From Patiria pectinifera (Eukaryota; Echinodermata; Asteroidea; Valvatida; Asterinidae): a DNA stretch of 64,000 nucleotides. A program made the translations under genes and the position numbers. Each line of letters opens with the position of its first letter. Within the stretch, counting starts at the first letter, position 1. The stretch is from contig CM057138.1 in NCBI GenBank assembly GCA_029964075.1, forward strand, positions 10,782,932-10,846,931, given 5' to 3'. Below the pieces are notes generated by a model that saw nothing but the letters and a program-made list of their open reading frames with translations, did not search any database and was not told the DNA's origin. Positions 34,896 through 46,537 of this stretch are shown here, piece by piece.

Positions 34896-37150
34896 TAGGT
34901 CAGAAAGTTACATACGTGCATGTACATGCCAATTAACTATCAATGAACAACACTGAACACAAATGGAGGTTTCTTTCTTCTTCCTTTACCTTTTTTTTTT
35001 TTTTTTTTCAATTTTTTTTTTTTTTTTTTTTGAAAAAGGACTGAAAACGTTGAAGGTGAAGGTTAGGGACCTGAAGTCAGCGCATTTGACTGTGACTGAG
35101 ACATGATTGATGATTGACTTACTAAATGACTACCTGATGACTGACTGACTAAGTCAATGTGCATTAAAACATTTAGAGGAGAAGAAAGCAGCCTCTACAT
35201 GGCCTCCTCTACAAGTAACTTACATGCTAAAATCCACGCACACCACGTGCACAGAGACTGAGAAGACACACACACAAATGTCCTTGTCAGGGCAGGTTAC
35301 ACCTACAGTTGCTGTCGAAATCCGAGTCTACGCTTAATGCAATGCAATGTCAAGTCAAGGTCCGCCGCAAGCTCAACGTCAACGTCGAGATCGCCACCAC
35401 CCAACAAGGTGACTATTATTATTCTCAAGGACACAACAACACTACATACGCCAGCTGAGACTTTGGGTCCAGCTCGACTGGGCAAGCCTATAAGTCTTGT
35501 TTTTTGACTGAAAATGAAAATTTATAAAATCATATTCTACGATTTCATTGTACATGAAGTTAAAGTCTTGATGCTGATTCAAACGCATTTGGAAGAAACT
35601 AGCCGGGAAACACTGCAAAGGTGATGGTAACTGACCCCTTTTACCAAGTACTGTGTCGTGCGGTACGTGACCAGGTTAAAAACACTAGGTGCGATGACCA
35701 CTAGGGACTGCGATGTGACAATGGAAAGCTTCAAGGAAGCAATGGAAGTGAGATATTAGTCCCGTGATGCGACCTGTGGCTCACGGCTGCACCTGGAGAG
35801 GAAATCGCGATGGACAAATAAAAAAAAAAGGGCATTTGTGAGACGTTGACACAAGAATCCTCGCAGTAGTTTGCTGGAGATGGGGTGCAGAAAGGGGTTA
35901 TGAGGTGATAATGAAGAAGGTGATGAGGTGTGCGAGAGGAGACTATTCAGGTATTGGGGAGGTACATGTAGAGTGAGAATCAAGTTTGCTCCGGGGTAGT
36001 TGGGGTCGCCTTTTCTCTGAGACTAGTGAGAGGTGATTGTGGATGAAACAAACCTGAAAAAAAAGGAAGTTAGGGGTTGGAACTTGAAGGCATAAGTTGA
36101 CAGGGTTGAAGTTGGCAGCGCAGACAGAAAGGTACAATGACAGGCCAGGCAGGTGAATGACTTCCATGATAGGTCTGTGGCTTGGACAACGACCTTTGTT
36201 CTATCGCATCTGTGCAAGAATATGTGAGGGCACTGTTTGGCCCACTCAAGAAGAAAGTATTTTGAATTTTATGATGAACACAATCTAGAATAGAGGAAGT
36301 CTGGAATAAGGGCCATGACACGAGGCAATTTACAGGCAACTTATTCACGGCAATCTCCAAAAAGTCAACAATATAGGCACATGTAAATTCCATGTGCATG
36401 TACATTCTAAGGAATTTCCATAAACTGTTGGGAAACAAAATGTAATTTGTTCATCGTGAGGGTACCGGTAGCTTGTTGTCTATTTGATTGCCTCCAAGAT
36501 GCCTGTGAAAATTGCCCTGTGTGACATACATATATGGCCCTTAGGAACATAATAACAGAATCGGGAACTACATGTTTGACCAATGACCAATTAATGGTAC
36601 TATACGCTCCAATCTTATGTCTGTGTGAATCAAAGTCAAGCCTTGCGCACATATGGCATTCACTGAATGCAACTCTGACCTACAAGATTACCAACATGAT
36701 GCATAGTCACAGTCACCATTCTTCTGTACGCAAAAATGATCCGGTCATCATGTAATCCAAATTAGATCCGTTTTAATGTCGCCTTCCTCATGCTTTGCTT
36801 GTCAATCAAATGCACAAAAACCAAGGTGAAACATGAGGAAGAGTCTCAATGACAAGGATTATTAAAAGAAAGTTATTTCTGGAAAGTATATCCCGAGGCA
36901 CTCAACGAACTACACAATGTATCATAGGTGTAAATTAACGATCTGTTACTGGTGGTTTCATCACAGATATCCTGGGTCGTTTCTGTCAGCGCTCATTTCA
37001 GAAATGAGAGGGGGAAAATTGCGGCGAAACTTTCGACTGCTCCCTCCTCCATCTTCACACTTCATCATCAAAGCCTTCAGGCACTGACTCAATCGGGGAG
37101 GGGGTGGGGAAACAAAGCTGGCCCAGATTTCTTCACCTCTGACTCTCGGA
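34896..37150. other. No gene recognised
   Basis: A GACT-type microsatellite lies at 35130-35152. Several overlapping short frames on both strands have no splice context. Confidence 0.4.
34991..35031. repeat. Poly-T tract
   Basis: Two T runs of about 18 and 21 bases are separated by CAA. They could be the reverse of a retroelement poly-A tail, but no body is recognisable beside them. Confidence 0.9.
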
Positions 37151-37860
37151 TACACCTGAGGTGTCTTGTGCTAAATCACACCTCGGCTAAATGAGCAATT
37201 CCTGAGAGCTGACCTCGCGCGTTGTCGGTTTTCGCACCTTTGACAATATCCTGCAGCCTACCTTGCAACGAGAGGCTAGAGAAATCTAGTGATACAGATC
37301 AGGGCCAAATATAATCTCCATGGCAACGGCACTTAAAATTCAACAAGTGTTATTAACCTATACAATTTCATGTGCGGGTGCAAACTTTTGGTGACAATTA
37401 TGTTTACAGGCGAGCTTGCTCTCTGCATAAGGATCATAGTGCACATATCAAAATGTGGGTACACTGTGTTCCTGAGCAGGGTATTTTACTCCAGTAATTC
37501 TATAGGTGGGTGTTTCTTGCGCTAAATCACCCGTCAGTCAAAAGAGCAATTCCTTTGGGGTGACCTCGGTTGTCTCAGTATTTCACACCTTTGACAGTAT
37601 CCTGAGGCCAACCTCACAACAAAAGGTGAGGGAGTCCTGAGTGATACTGAACAGAGCAAAAAGCGGATGTCCATGATGACAACACATCCATTTGTCTGTC
37701 TACAAAACTATAGTTTTGTGCACAACTTATTTTGACAACAATTTTTGCCACAACTGAAATGCAGATACCGGTAGGCCCACTCTCAGCAAGGGGATCTGGG
37801 TACACATCTTACACATATTGTGTTCATGAGCTTGAAACTTTACTCCGAGCAGTTCTCTGT
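37151..37860. repeat. Diverged tandem duplication, period about 351 bp
   Basis: 'gctaaatcac', 'agcaattcct', 'tgacctcg', 'cacctttgaca' and 'tatcctg' occur in the same order from 37170 and again from 37520. Later landmarks ('ggtacactgtgttcctgagc' and 'tattgtgttcatgagctt') also pair at that offset. Both units are non-coding. Confidence 0.75.
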
Positions 37861-37871
37861 GAATGTAAACA

Positions 37872-38269
37872 CAGTGGAACGTCGCTATACCAAACAACGC
37901 TATACACATTCGGCTAAACTGAACATCGTCCTTAGCTCCCAATTTTTGTGTACAAAACATACTGAACAATGTTGTTCACAGAAATGTCAACAGAAAAGCG
38001 ACAAGTGGCTAATATAGAAGGGGAAAGCCACCTACCGGTATTGCTGCACTGCACATGTAAGGAGTATACATGTACTAAGCCACAAAAAAATTCCATAGTT
38101 GGCATGTTTTCAAAGTTTTCTTTTAGTAACTACCAGGTGCAGGGTGAAGTTCTGTAGGGCGCTACCGGTACTTATTGAAAAGTGAGTACCGGAGCCCCGG
38201 CAGCTTAAAATCGCTATACCGAACAATTTCTGTGGATCCCTCGATTTTCGTTATAGCAGCGTTCCACTG
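37872..38269. mobile_element. pogo/Tigger-like MITE (398 bp)
   Basis: The left end CAGTGGAACGTCGCTATACC and the right end in reverse complement CAGTGGAACGCTGCTATAAC are TIRs. CAGTGGAAC followed by a CTATA-type tract is characteristic of pogo-group Tc1/mariner elements. TA follows the right end (38270-38271). Confidence 0.82.
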
Positions 38270-39975
38270 TATACCTAGCGGTAGTACATTTGTACTGATT
38301 GTGACAAAAAGACAAAAATATTCACATGATGGTATCACGTACTTCCCTCGTAACAACACTGCATGTTGCAAGTTGCTGAGCCTTTTTACATTGTAAACTG
38401 CACATGATACGGATGAGTTAAACAATTATGAATATGTTAAAACCAATATGATATAATAAAAGGAGCAAAATTTAGGTACAATAAAATCACTGCACACAAC
38501 AATTAAGCTTTACAAATGTTCAGTAATATCTGCAGCATATGCCTTACCATTCACTCAACGTACAGGTGTTCCCTAGCCTTACAGCAAGGGTGCTCATGAA
38601 ATTATCCACTGTTTGACTTCAGTAAAGTCCACCTGGCCATTAAATTGATTTCCTATCTCTGAAAGACGTTTCAACTTTTTGATCAAAATGCCTTGGTTTA
38701 ATCCCACAATAGCAATTATCCCCAACACTGCATTTGTCCTTCAACAGTAAATTGCTTTTTTATTCTTTCCATTGTGATGAAGTGTTGACTTCAAATTCCA
38801 ACCATCCCTGAAATGTTTCCTAATTCTTTTGTGATGAAAGCCACCATTCACAAACATAAAATCTGTGAGGCTTTAAAGGGACACCGAGTCCCTAGACAGC
38901 GCCCACTTTGGCTATACAAAACAAATTTTCCCAAAACGGTAATAGTCGGAAACGCATCGCATGCAGCATGAGCAAGTGTGGGAAATACTAAATGTACGCA
39001 CATGCACATGAACCGTTGAATCTTCTGACATCATGGACACAGAAGTAAGGGGAAAACTCCTCGTACAAGAAGGAGACTTACAGCTGGAACTACGTATACA
39101 TACCCTGTATGCCACAAAATAATATTTTCAAGTGTTTTAAGAAATATCACTATGTCAAAGTACAACTTTAATTAAAAACAAATAATAGTTATAACTTTTA
39201 TCCTTTCAGGTGCAGTATGTAATAATCAAGAGTTTTATGAAAGTATATCACTTTGACTTCAGGACCTTCAAGTTTGTACAAGGGTCTCTGAGAACTGCAT
39301 CATTTCCTACTCAGAACATTCACAAATACCCGGTAAAATACAAACTGAAAAGGTTTTTTGAGCCACCACAAATTTGCAAGGTCTGAAACTTTTAAGGCAA
39401 TTGTCATCAAGACCTATATGGAAAAAAAATGAGCATGCAATATATCAAGCAGGATTAACAAACATCAAACAGTAGCTAGGACCTCATGATCTGCCTTAGG
39501 CTGGTAATTTAGATCAATTCACAGCTGACAAGAACACACTACACCAATACAACACAGCGATTGCCCGTAAGCCCAACACAAAAGAAATGTCGCCAGCGAA
39601 ATTGCCTTCCAATTTCCAGTGATAAATTGGGACCAGTCCTAATGGCATGAGGTCTTCTGAGTTCAAAGAACCTGAAGCAAACACTGCTGACAAGACACAG
39701 TTTGACTAACCTTCAGATCACTGACACAAATGGAACTAATACAAATCAATACCTAAGGCAGATGACTGCTGCAAACTAAACTGCCGAGCGTCCCTGCAAC
39801 TCATCTAATGTGTTTGTTGTGAGGAAACCTGCATTCCTGTAACTAAGAAATATAACATTTCTAGGCTAAGCATTTAAGAAAACTGAAGTGTTTTTATTGA
39901 AACAGTTGAAAAGGTCTCCATCATGATATCCAAGGTTCAAAGGAAAGTTTGATAGAGGATTAATATACCATTCTA
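38270..39975. other. No gene recognised
   Basis: Unremarkable AT-rich DNA with no internal repeats noticed. Confidence 0.4.
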
Positions 39976-40343
39976 AAGATGCACCGTTGGAAATTTCCGT
40001 TAGTAGTTCGTTTTTTTTTTATTTGGTGAAGCGCCCGCCAGCATTGACACAAGAGGCACACGCGCACGCGGTTGCTATGATTCGTCGGATCGGTGCGCGA
40101 CATCACGTAGCTGCAATCGGTTCATTGAAAACGTGTCTTGGATGCTGAATTCAGGCCCAATTGAAAACATGGCTCAGTAACTTTTGATCTAAAATCGAGA
40201 TCCTAGAATGCTGTTTTTCTCGGAATATACAGCTGAAGCTGAGCTGAAACTTCCTCAGGTTAGTTGTTCAGTATCCTTCTTTAGATTTTGAGCACGTTTG
40301 TTGCTTCAAATGAACAAAATGCACAAATTACAAATGATGGATT
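39976..40343. mobile_element. TTAA-family element, copy 3 (inverted, half-element)
   Basis: The reverse complement matches the left half of 22193-22733 from the outer TIR (next to TTAA at 40344-40347) to the central hairpin 'gcaccgttggaa'. The other half is missing, with the break at the hairpin. Confidence 0.8.
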
Positions 40344-40407
40344 TTAAACTAAATTCATCAGCATAAAAATTACAGTGTATTGTTTTCAATGGAAATTGCC
40401 AAAGGCC

Positions 40408-40726
40408 AGCCAAATTCTAGCAAGGAGATACCAGTACACATGAATGGAGGCTGGACAAGGGTTTCTACTTTCTTACTCGTTCAACAAATCCAATTTTGAA
40501 TATATTTTTATAGGATATGCGCTATTTATATTAATAAATTATAAATTACTATAGATGGTGGCTACAACACAATAAAATAAACGATGTGATTCAACTGAGT
40601 TTTTTTGCAAGAACTGTGATAATATACAACACAGTCAACACATACACGTGGGAGCCGAAAATTCTGACAAGGAGATACAAATGGAGGCTAGACAAGGGTT
40701 TATACTTTCTAACTCGTTCAACAAAT
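40408..40726. repeat. Direct repeat, about 80 bp, two copies about 240 bp apart
   Basis: 'aaggagataccagtacacat' to 'tactcgttcaacaaat' (40408-40490) recurs as 'aaggagatacaaatggaggc' to 'aactcgttcaacaaat' (40653-40728), with a small deletion. Confidence 0.8.
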
Positions 40727-41711
40727 TCTTTTTTTTTTTCAATATGATTTTCAACTTGCACATTATATTTCAATGAAAAAAACCCCTCCTTTTTTTGGTC
40801 AGTGACTTAAGGTGTTTATTTTCGGCTGCTTTGTGCACACACAGATCTGACCTGCCTTTAGACCAGTTCTCATTCTGTGCATTATCAATACCGAGTGAGA
40901 GGGAGCAGTAACTTGGCCCAAAAAAAGTCACATTTCAAAATCTGTAAAGTAATTATTCCATAAACTAAAAGTGGGCTAATTTGTTTTGGTCCAAAGTCTA
41001 ATTAAAAAGTGAAAAACCTTTGTTTTGCCAGAAAAAAAAAACACAGGGCAAACAGTTTGAAAGCAGACTATAGGGAATCAATTATTGGTTAAAGTCCCAT
41101 ACATTCCTGCAAACTACTACGTCTTGAACAAGCCTGAGAATAAAGTGATCTATTCAATCTGAATTTTCCCCACCAATTCAAGCAAATACGCTGGAATGAA
41201 ATGATCCATTTTCTACTTTGTAGCACCAGTTCAAAATCCTCCAATTTTTGTTTGACATTCTGCAAGGCATCTAATTTCTGAGACAAATGGCTCATGTCAC
41301 CACACTCAAAAGAACCATTTTGGTTATAAAGGTCAATGCATTTAAACTCAGTATATAAAGACCACCCCCCAAAAAAGCAAAGCACATGAAACATAGAAGA
41401 GAGTAGTGTCGGATCCCATAGTGTTGAAAGATACATCCCTCGCTGTCCAATTAGGTCATTGCTCCGAATTAAGCCAAGTCCACTGTGACAGCTGTAAAGT
41501 TGCAGCAGCAGTAAAACAGTTTACAGCCTGACAAACGTGACAGCAGGAACATGTGATAAAAAGCCATAAATGATCAAACTGTAACTAACTGCAGTGTCTT
41601 TAGACTAGCACTCTTGGAATGTCCACATACCCATGCATTCAGTGTAGAGAAAAGAAGAAATATGTGTAGATCTTCAACTACTGTATCTCATTTGAAAGTC
41701 TGAAGGGTCTA
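40727..41711. other. No supported gene
   Basis: A 115-codon minus-strand frame (41089-41436) has a Lys/Leu-rich amphipathic middle but no recognisable family or splice pattern. Confidence 0.4.
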
Positions 41712-41719
41712 GCATCAAC

Positions 41720-42399
41720 TAATGAAGTGCGAACCCGACCCGAAACCGAAACCAACCCGACCCGAAACCGACTTCGGATTCGGGTCGGGTCGGTTTGTCC
41801 ATCTTTTCAGTCGGGTCGGGTCGGGTCGGTTTCGGTTTTTGCATTTTCCTTTTCGGGTCGGGTTGGGTCGGTTTAGCCATCTTTTGAAAAAAACGAAATA
41901 AACCGAAACAGTTGAGAAATTTAGGTGACGCAAAATCATTGACAGTCACTGTGACTGCAGCCCTAGTGTGGTGTGGCCACCGGCCGAGCGCACTATCAGG
42001 TTCCCACGGTATTAATTTCTGCAGTCGGATGGGACTGGCAGTGAAATAGATACATTGAAACAGTTTTCATGATACCGTGATGATACCATGCGTTTGTTCA
42101 ATAAGCGGAGTTACTCTCGATCAACCCACTGAGTATGACAGAGAGAGAGAGGATGGTTTTGCAAAATAATTCATGCCACATGGGTATAAGGGCAGGCATA
42201 AAAAAGTGATCACTTTGTCCAAGCAAAGTATTTGTTGTTTTTTCGGGTCGGGACGGTTCGGGTCGGTTTCACCTTATTTTTTGTCGGGTCGGGTTGGGTC
42301 GGTTGAGGGAGTTAAGATCGGTTTCGGTTCGGATTCGGTTTATATCTCTAATGTTTCGGGTCAGTTTGGCCTGGTCAACCCGACCGATGCACATCATTA
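41720..42399. mobile_element. hAT-like element with GGGTCGG word arrays and 8-bp TSD (680 bp)
   Basis: gcatcaac flanks both sides exactly (41712-41719 and 42400-42407). Ends TAATGAAGTGCGAACCCGAC and, reversed, TAATGATGTGCATCGGTCGG are imperfect TIRs. Dense CCCGACCC / CGGGTCGG / GGTTTCGG words fill 41733-41900 and 42244-42390 in both orientations, leaving a plain centre. An 8-bp TSD fits the hAT superfamily. Proline/arginine-rich frames across it are artefacts. Confidence 0.87.
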
Positions 42400-42433
42400 G
42401 CATCAACAGTTGACAGTGGTGTAGTCACAACGG

Positions 42434-42642
42434 TTACACCTCTACGTTCTGACACCCCTATGTTCCGACATCCCTATGTTCCGACATCCCTATGTTCCGA
42501 CATCCCTACCGGTATGTTCTGAATGCAGCTATTCCTAACCCTAACCCTAACCCCAAACCAGGAGTAACACAATCTTATGTGCGGGTTGTCGTAACATATA
42601 GGGGTGTCGGAACATTTGGGTGTCGGAACATAGAGCAGTCAC
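42434..42642. mobile_element. TGTTCCGACA word-array element, copy 1
   Basis: CTATGTTCCGACATCC is repeated three to four times at 42465-42510. The inverse (GGTGTCGGAACAT) occurs twice at 42602-42635. The middle has CCCTAA repeats and 'ggagtaacacaatcttatg'. The end TGACTGCTCTATGTTCCG (reversed) matches the start of 53665-53740. Confidence 0.75.
42534..42553. repeat. Short telomere-like CCCTAA run
   Basis: Three CCCTAA units sit in the core of the TGTTCCGACA element. It is too short to be a telomere or a clear fusion scar. Confidence 0.85.
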
Positions 42643-44359
42643 CATCACAACAGTGTGAAAAACTCCTTGACAAGGGACTGACAGACAAAAAGTCCAATCC
42701 CCTCCCCCAAATAAAGAAACAAAATACTAAAGAACAAAAAGTCACAGCTGCACAAAAAGAAAAATGAAACAAAATAAGCAAAAACGCAGTCATAATGCAA
42801 AACATCATACTTTTAATAAGGGATTTTTCCTAAGTATAAGTATAAACAAAATAACAATAAATAAATATCTAAACAGAGAATTAACACAAATTATTAGCGC
42901 TTATTGCATTGCTTCATCTCCTGACATTAGTGTAAAACAACAGAATCGGTACCTACAGTATATGTGTGTACATGTCAGCTCTAGTGCAAAATTTCCATCC
43001 TTTCTATGCCATAAAACTCACATGTACATCAACGTTATTGACTTTGTTTATACAGGAACCTGTAAATAAACCTTTGGGTGACCTATTGTTTTGACCCACA
43101 AACCTGTGTTCAATCAGATAGCACACTGGACAATACCACACTGAATGTGTTAAAACAAACATCCCAAATGATTGATGTCATCAAAATATTGTCAAAAACG
43201 CACTTGGGGGATAATGACTTTTTAAAATCAAGATTTCACACACAGATAGTACTTTTAATTGTGATATTGAGAAGTTGCATCATGATATACTCCGTTCCTA
43301 TACAGCTTGTCTGCATGCTACCCTTTCCTTATCAAGACTAGCCACCGGTTTACATTGATAAAATAAAACAAATACTGGTACAGTCTCCGTGATTTATGAC
43401 TTAATACAACATCAATGCAACCAGTTTGCTCTTGTCAGATAGTGTGAGAACACAGCTTGTCAAACAAGGAGAACCTTTGAAAGTACGGTAGGCCTGGAAG
43501 CTAGGTCCCCTTACTGTATTTTATAAAGTTTTTTTTGGGGGGGGGAGGGGGAAATATAATGTGAGACTTTCTGGCAAAATGAAACGGAACTGGGCACAGG
43601 CCATATAGTGGAAGAAAATGGGGAAAAAATTAAATGGGAGAGATTTTTTTTCTTCGATTTTCAGATTGATATGTCTACTACACATATTTAAAAGAAAAAG
43701 TATAAAAATTGTGGAATAAAAGTGAAACAATTTGGATATATTACAAATATTCACATACATGTACATGTATTACAAATCTTGAAACTTTTAAAGCCTTTTT
43801 CTCAGTAAATTACTTTTTGACATACATGTAAATGCAGTCTTTAAACAGTCATAACTTGTCAACTGAATGTCCGATTGAAGTATTGTAAGGAGAATTTTAT
43901 TGTCATTCCTGAAACCCGCAAACCCTCACTTCAACCACTTGCCCAGTTCTGTCTCATTTTGCCAGGTCTCACATAATGTACTCCCTCCATCTGCCTTACC
44001 TATTGCCTGCACCTTCCTCTCTGAAGTTCAGACCCATCTGCAGTATGTCATCAAGGGGGTCTACCGAATCTCCCTCCATACACATGTACCTCCCACTAAA
44101 CAGACCTAGGATGACCTCAACCACTAATGTGTCACTCTCTGATTGATAGTTCAGGACACTTGCTAATGGATCTGCCAATGAACTTTGGTTTGAGGGGTTG
44201 AAACAGCACTAGCACCCCTGACAAGCAGATGCAGGTTAGGGGAGAGGGAGAGTGCATAACTATAACTAAAAAAAGGGATCTTAAGACAAGTTTTAAAGAG
44301 GTGAGGCTATACATTTTGGGAGATTTACTGCCTAATTAATGCACCAGAATTATGGACTC
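42643..44359. other. No gene recognised
   Basis: AT-rich sequence with a G-run at 43536-43553 and ACATGTACATGTAT near 43757. Confidence 0.4.
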
Positions 44360-44405
44360 CGTAGCGCTTTCTATCGTATCAACAATCTCAAAGCACTTTA
44401 CAATT
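44360..44405 (-). mobile_element. SINE family 4, fragment
   Basis: 'gtagcgctttctatcgtatc' and 'aacaatctcaaagcacttta' match the 58572 copy near its tail. Confidence 0.75.
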
Positions 44406-44769
44406 AACAATTGTTGACTGCTGTGATGTGGGATATGACGTTTTTAACACCCGAGTGGCGCATAGCACCTGAGGCGAATTGGGCCAATAACTCAAAAAGA
44501 TTACTGGTTGTAACTTAATGTCTGAGAAATAAATTAAATCACTGCGATGTAACCTTTGATAACTGAAGGTTCTGATGTCCTGCTGGACATGAGACGAAGC
44601 GTTTGATTTTGCAGTTCTCATTATGCAATGCTAGCCCCCGGAAGGTTCCACACGCGCGTCCATTCCAAAAAAAGTCCCCCCAAAAAACGGACAAACATCC
44701 TTCCGTTACTCAACTTGCACTCTTCAGATTGTTCCTACCGGTATTTACTCCCGGTGAGTGTTTGGGGTA

Positions 44770-44943
44770 TAGACCATCATCATGTTGCGGCCATCTTGAT
44801 TTGTTCCCATTCAAATCAACGTTAACCAAAGCGAGGCTGGAAGGAAAAATAGTCTGGTTCCTTTTTGAAAAAAAATAAATCATTCAGTCTGTTACTGGAT
44901 GCAGGGAACATGACTTAAATGGTGGCAGCACGATAAAGGTCTA
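44770..44943. mobile_element. MITE family A, copy 2 (174 bp, inverted relative to copy 1)
   Basis: It matches 833-1008 in reverse complement over its full length with scattered substitutions and small indels, and has the same TAGACC termini. Two full-length copies with sharp, identical ends define the element borders. Confidence 0.82.
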
Positions 44944-45043
44944 TTGAGGGACTCTATCTCAAAAGCACTGCTAAATATTCTGGGTCTGCTGGTACCTATT
45001 CTGGCCATACCTAGCTCAACTCAGGGGTGCTCATCCCTAAAAT

Positions 45044-45494
45044 TAGCCTTTAGTCAAGTCCCACGCGCTAACCCGGACACGTGACGCACCCCGAATGCTG
45101 ACATGTAAAAAGACTAGCACGAGCGAGGGCCTTTACCATCTCGTGGAGAACGCTTATGTTTTTCTTTACATTTGTCTACCGATTTGGTAGACATACATAA
45201 TGCATTACCCGTTGTGAATTGACCAATGAAAATGCAGAATTACTAACGCAAATCAGCCGTCGTCAGGCGCCCGACAGCGTGGGTGCTGTTGCTGGTAACT
45301 GCAAACCACCATTAGATGATTGGTTTATATTCCTTGATTTATATTACGTGAATCAATAAGTGATTAGTTCCACCAGATAGTAAAGGCCCTCGCGGCTTCG
45401 CCGCTCGTGCTAGTCTTTTTACGTGCCAGCATCCAGGGCGCGTTACTTGGCCGGATGGTCCGGGAATAGACGCGTGGGACTTGACTAAAGGCTA
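45044..45494. mobile_element. TIR element with perfect 9-bp TSD (451 bp)
   Basis: ccctaaaat flanks both sides (45035-45043 and 45495-45503). TIRs read TAGCCTTTAGTCAAGTCCCA, identical at both ends, followed by CGCG. A second inner inverted repeat (AAAAAGACTAGCACGAGCG with GTAAAGGCC) lies at about 45107-45138 and 45380-45421. A 9-bp TSD suggests a Mutator-like superfamily. Non-coding. Confidence 0.9.
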
Positions 45495-45822
45495 CCCTAA
45501 AATCGGACAAACATCCGTCTGTTACTCAACCTGCACTCTTGAGATTGTTCCTATTTACTCCTGGTGAGTGTTTGGAGTTTCCTGTTTTGTGTTGGGACCC
45601 TAGTAAACACCTTCAGATCTGGACCTGACCTCCTGTATTAAACACAGCAACTAAATGATTGATGGTGAATCTTACTGTGGAAGTTTGGGGTGAGAGAGAG
45701 AGTTGCTGATTTACAACTTAGAGATTACCGGGCCACACAGATTGATCAGGGACAGGCATGAATGGGCCCAGTTTCATCCATGGTCTAATTTCATCTGCTA
45801 TACATGTACATGTACACAAGAT

Positions 45823-46537
45823 GGGGTGTCCCAAATAAAGCTGTGCAAGCAGATATCCTTGAATTTCTCAAAAACTACTTGACATGAGTATTTCATCTTG
45901 ATGGAGCATATTAATTATACTCTTGTGTATATTCAGTAAAAATGCCAAGGAAATCCGTTCATGCAAACCAGAGATCTAACATATTGTAAAAGGCTATGGA
46001 TTTTTCACCCATTCCAATGGGATTACACAGTTATATCAGTGCATCAGTTTGTCACAGGCCTTTTCATTCTTGTAAATTATGTTAACTGTGTAAATCCCAT
46101 CCCATTGGTATGGGTGAAAAACCAATAGTAGATCTCTGGTTCGTATGAACAGATTTCCACTGAATATACACAAGAGTATTTAATCAATATGCTCCATCAA
46201 GATGACATACGGTACACATGTTACAAATGTAAACTTGTACTCTCTTCCAAACAGTGAAAATTCACTCCATTCGAGTGAAGATTCACTCCCACAGTTGGAA
46301 ACTAACGGTAGGGACAAGACATTTTTGAGTGAAATTCCGTCAATGGAAAAGATCGAGTTTTCACTAGAGCTTCGACGGATGTGGGTCTGTTTTTTCAGAC
46401 TATTACAATCTAAAAGGAGAGTGATTTTCACTCTAAAAGTAAAACGTCTAGTCCCTAATTTAACTCTTTGGGATTTAGGGAGTAGTTTTTGAGGTATTAC
46501 CGGATATCTGTTGGCACAACTTCTTTTGGGACACCCC
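45823..46537. mobile_element. Composite TIR element with long internal inverted repeat (715 bp)
   Basis: Outer ends GGGGTGTCCCAAATAAAG and, reversed, GGGGTGTCCCAAAAGAAG continue to CAGATATCC and CTCAAAAACTACT, giving TIRs of about 55 bp. Inside, arms at about 45892-46035 and 46080-46206 are roughly 130-bp inverted repeats sharing 'catcttgatggagcatatt' and 'tcttgtgtatattcag'. A smaller element is nested on its right side. Confidence 0.86.
46309..46457. mobile_element. Small TAGGGAC-ended MITE nested in 45823-46537 (149 bp)
   Basis: TAGGGACAAGACATTTTTGA on the left and, reversed, TAGGGACTAGACGTTTTACT on the right are TIRs. GAGTGAA/TTCACTC words occur inside and just outside its left border (46255-46290). 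Confidence 0.7.

Larger units (their letters stand above)
44684..45583. repeat. Direct repeat of about 85 bp flanking two MITEs
   Basis: 'cggacaaacatcc', 'gttactcaac', 'tgcactctt', 'agattgttcct' and 'ggtgagtgtttgg' occur at 44688-44767 and again at 45503-45583. The first copy abuts family A copy 2, and the second abuts the right TSD of 45044-45494. Confidence 0.85.

Noticed and set aside
37151-37860. CRISPR-like or satellite array
   Set aside because: Only two diverged units and no spacer pattern. The context is a eukaryotic genome.
41089-41436. 115-codon minus-strand ORF with Lys/Leu-rich middle
   Set aside because: No recognised domain. The start and stop are not tied to splice sites or promoter signals.
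41715-42400. Pro/Arg-rich ORFs across the GGGTCGG arrays
   Set aside because: They are translations of a transposon word array, not genes.
42534-42553. Interstitial telomere or chromosome-fusion scar
   Set aside because: Only about three CCCTAA units, located within a mobile element.
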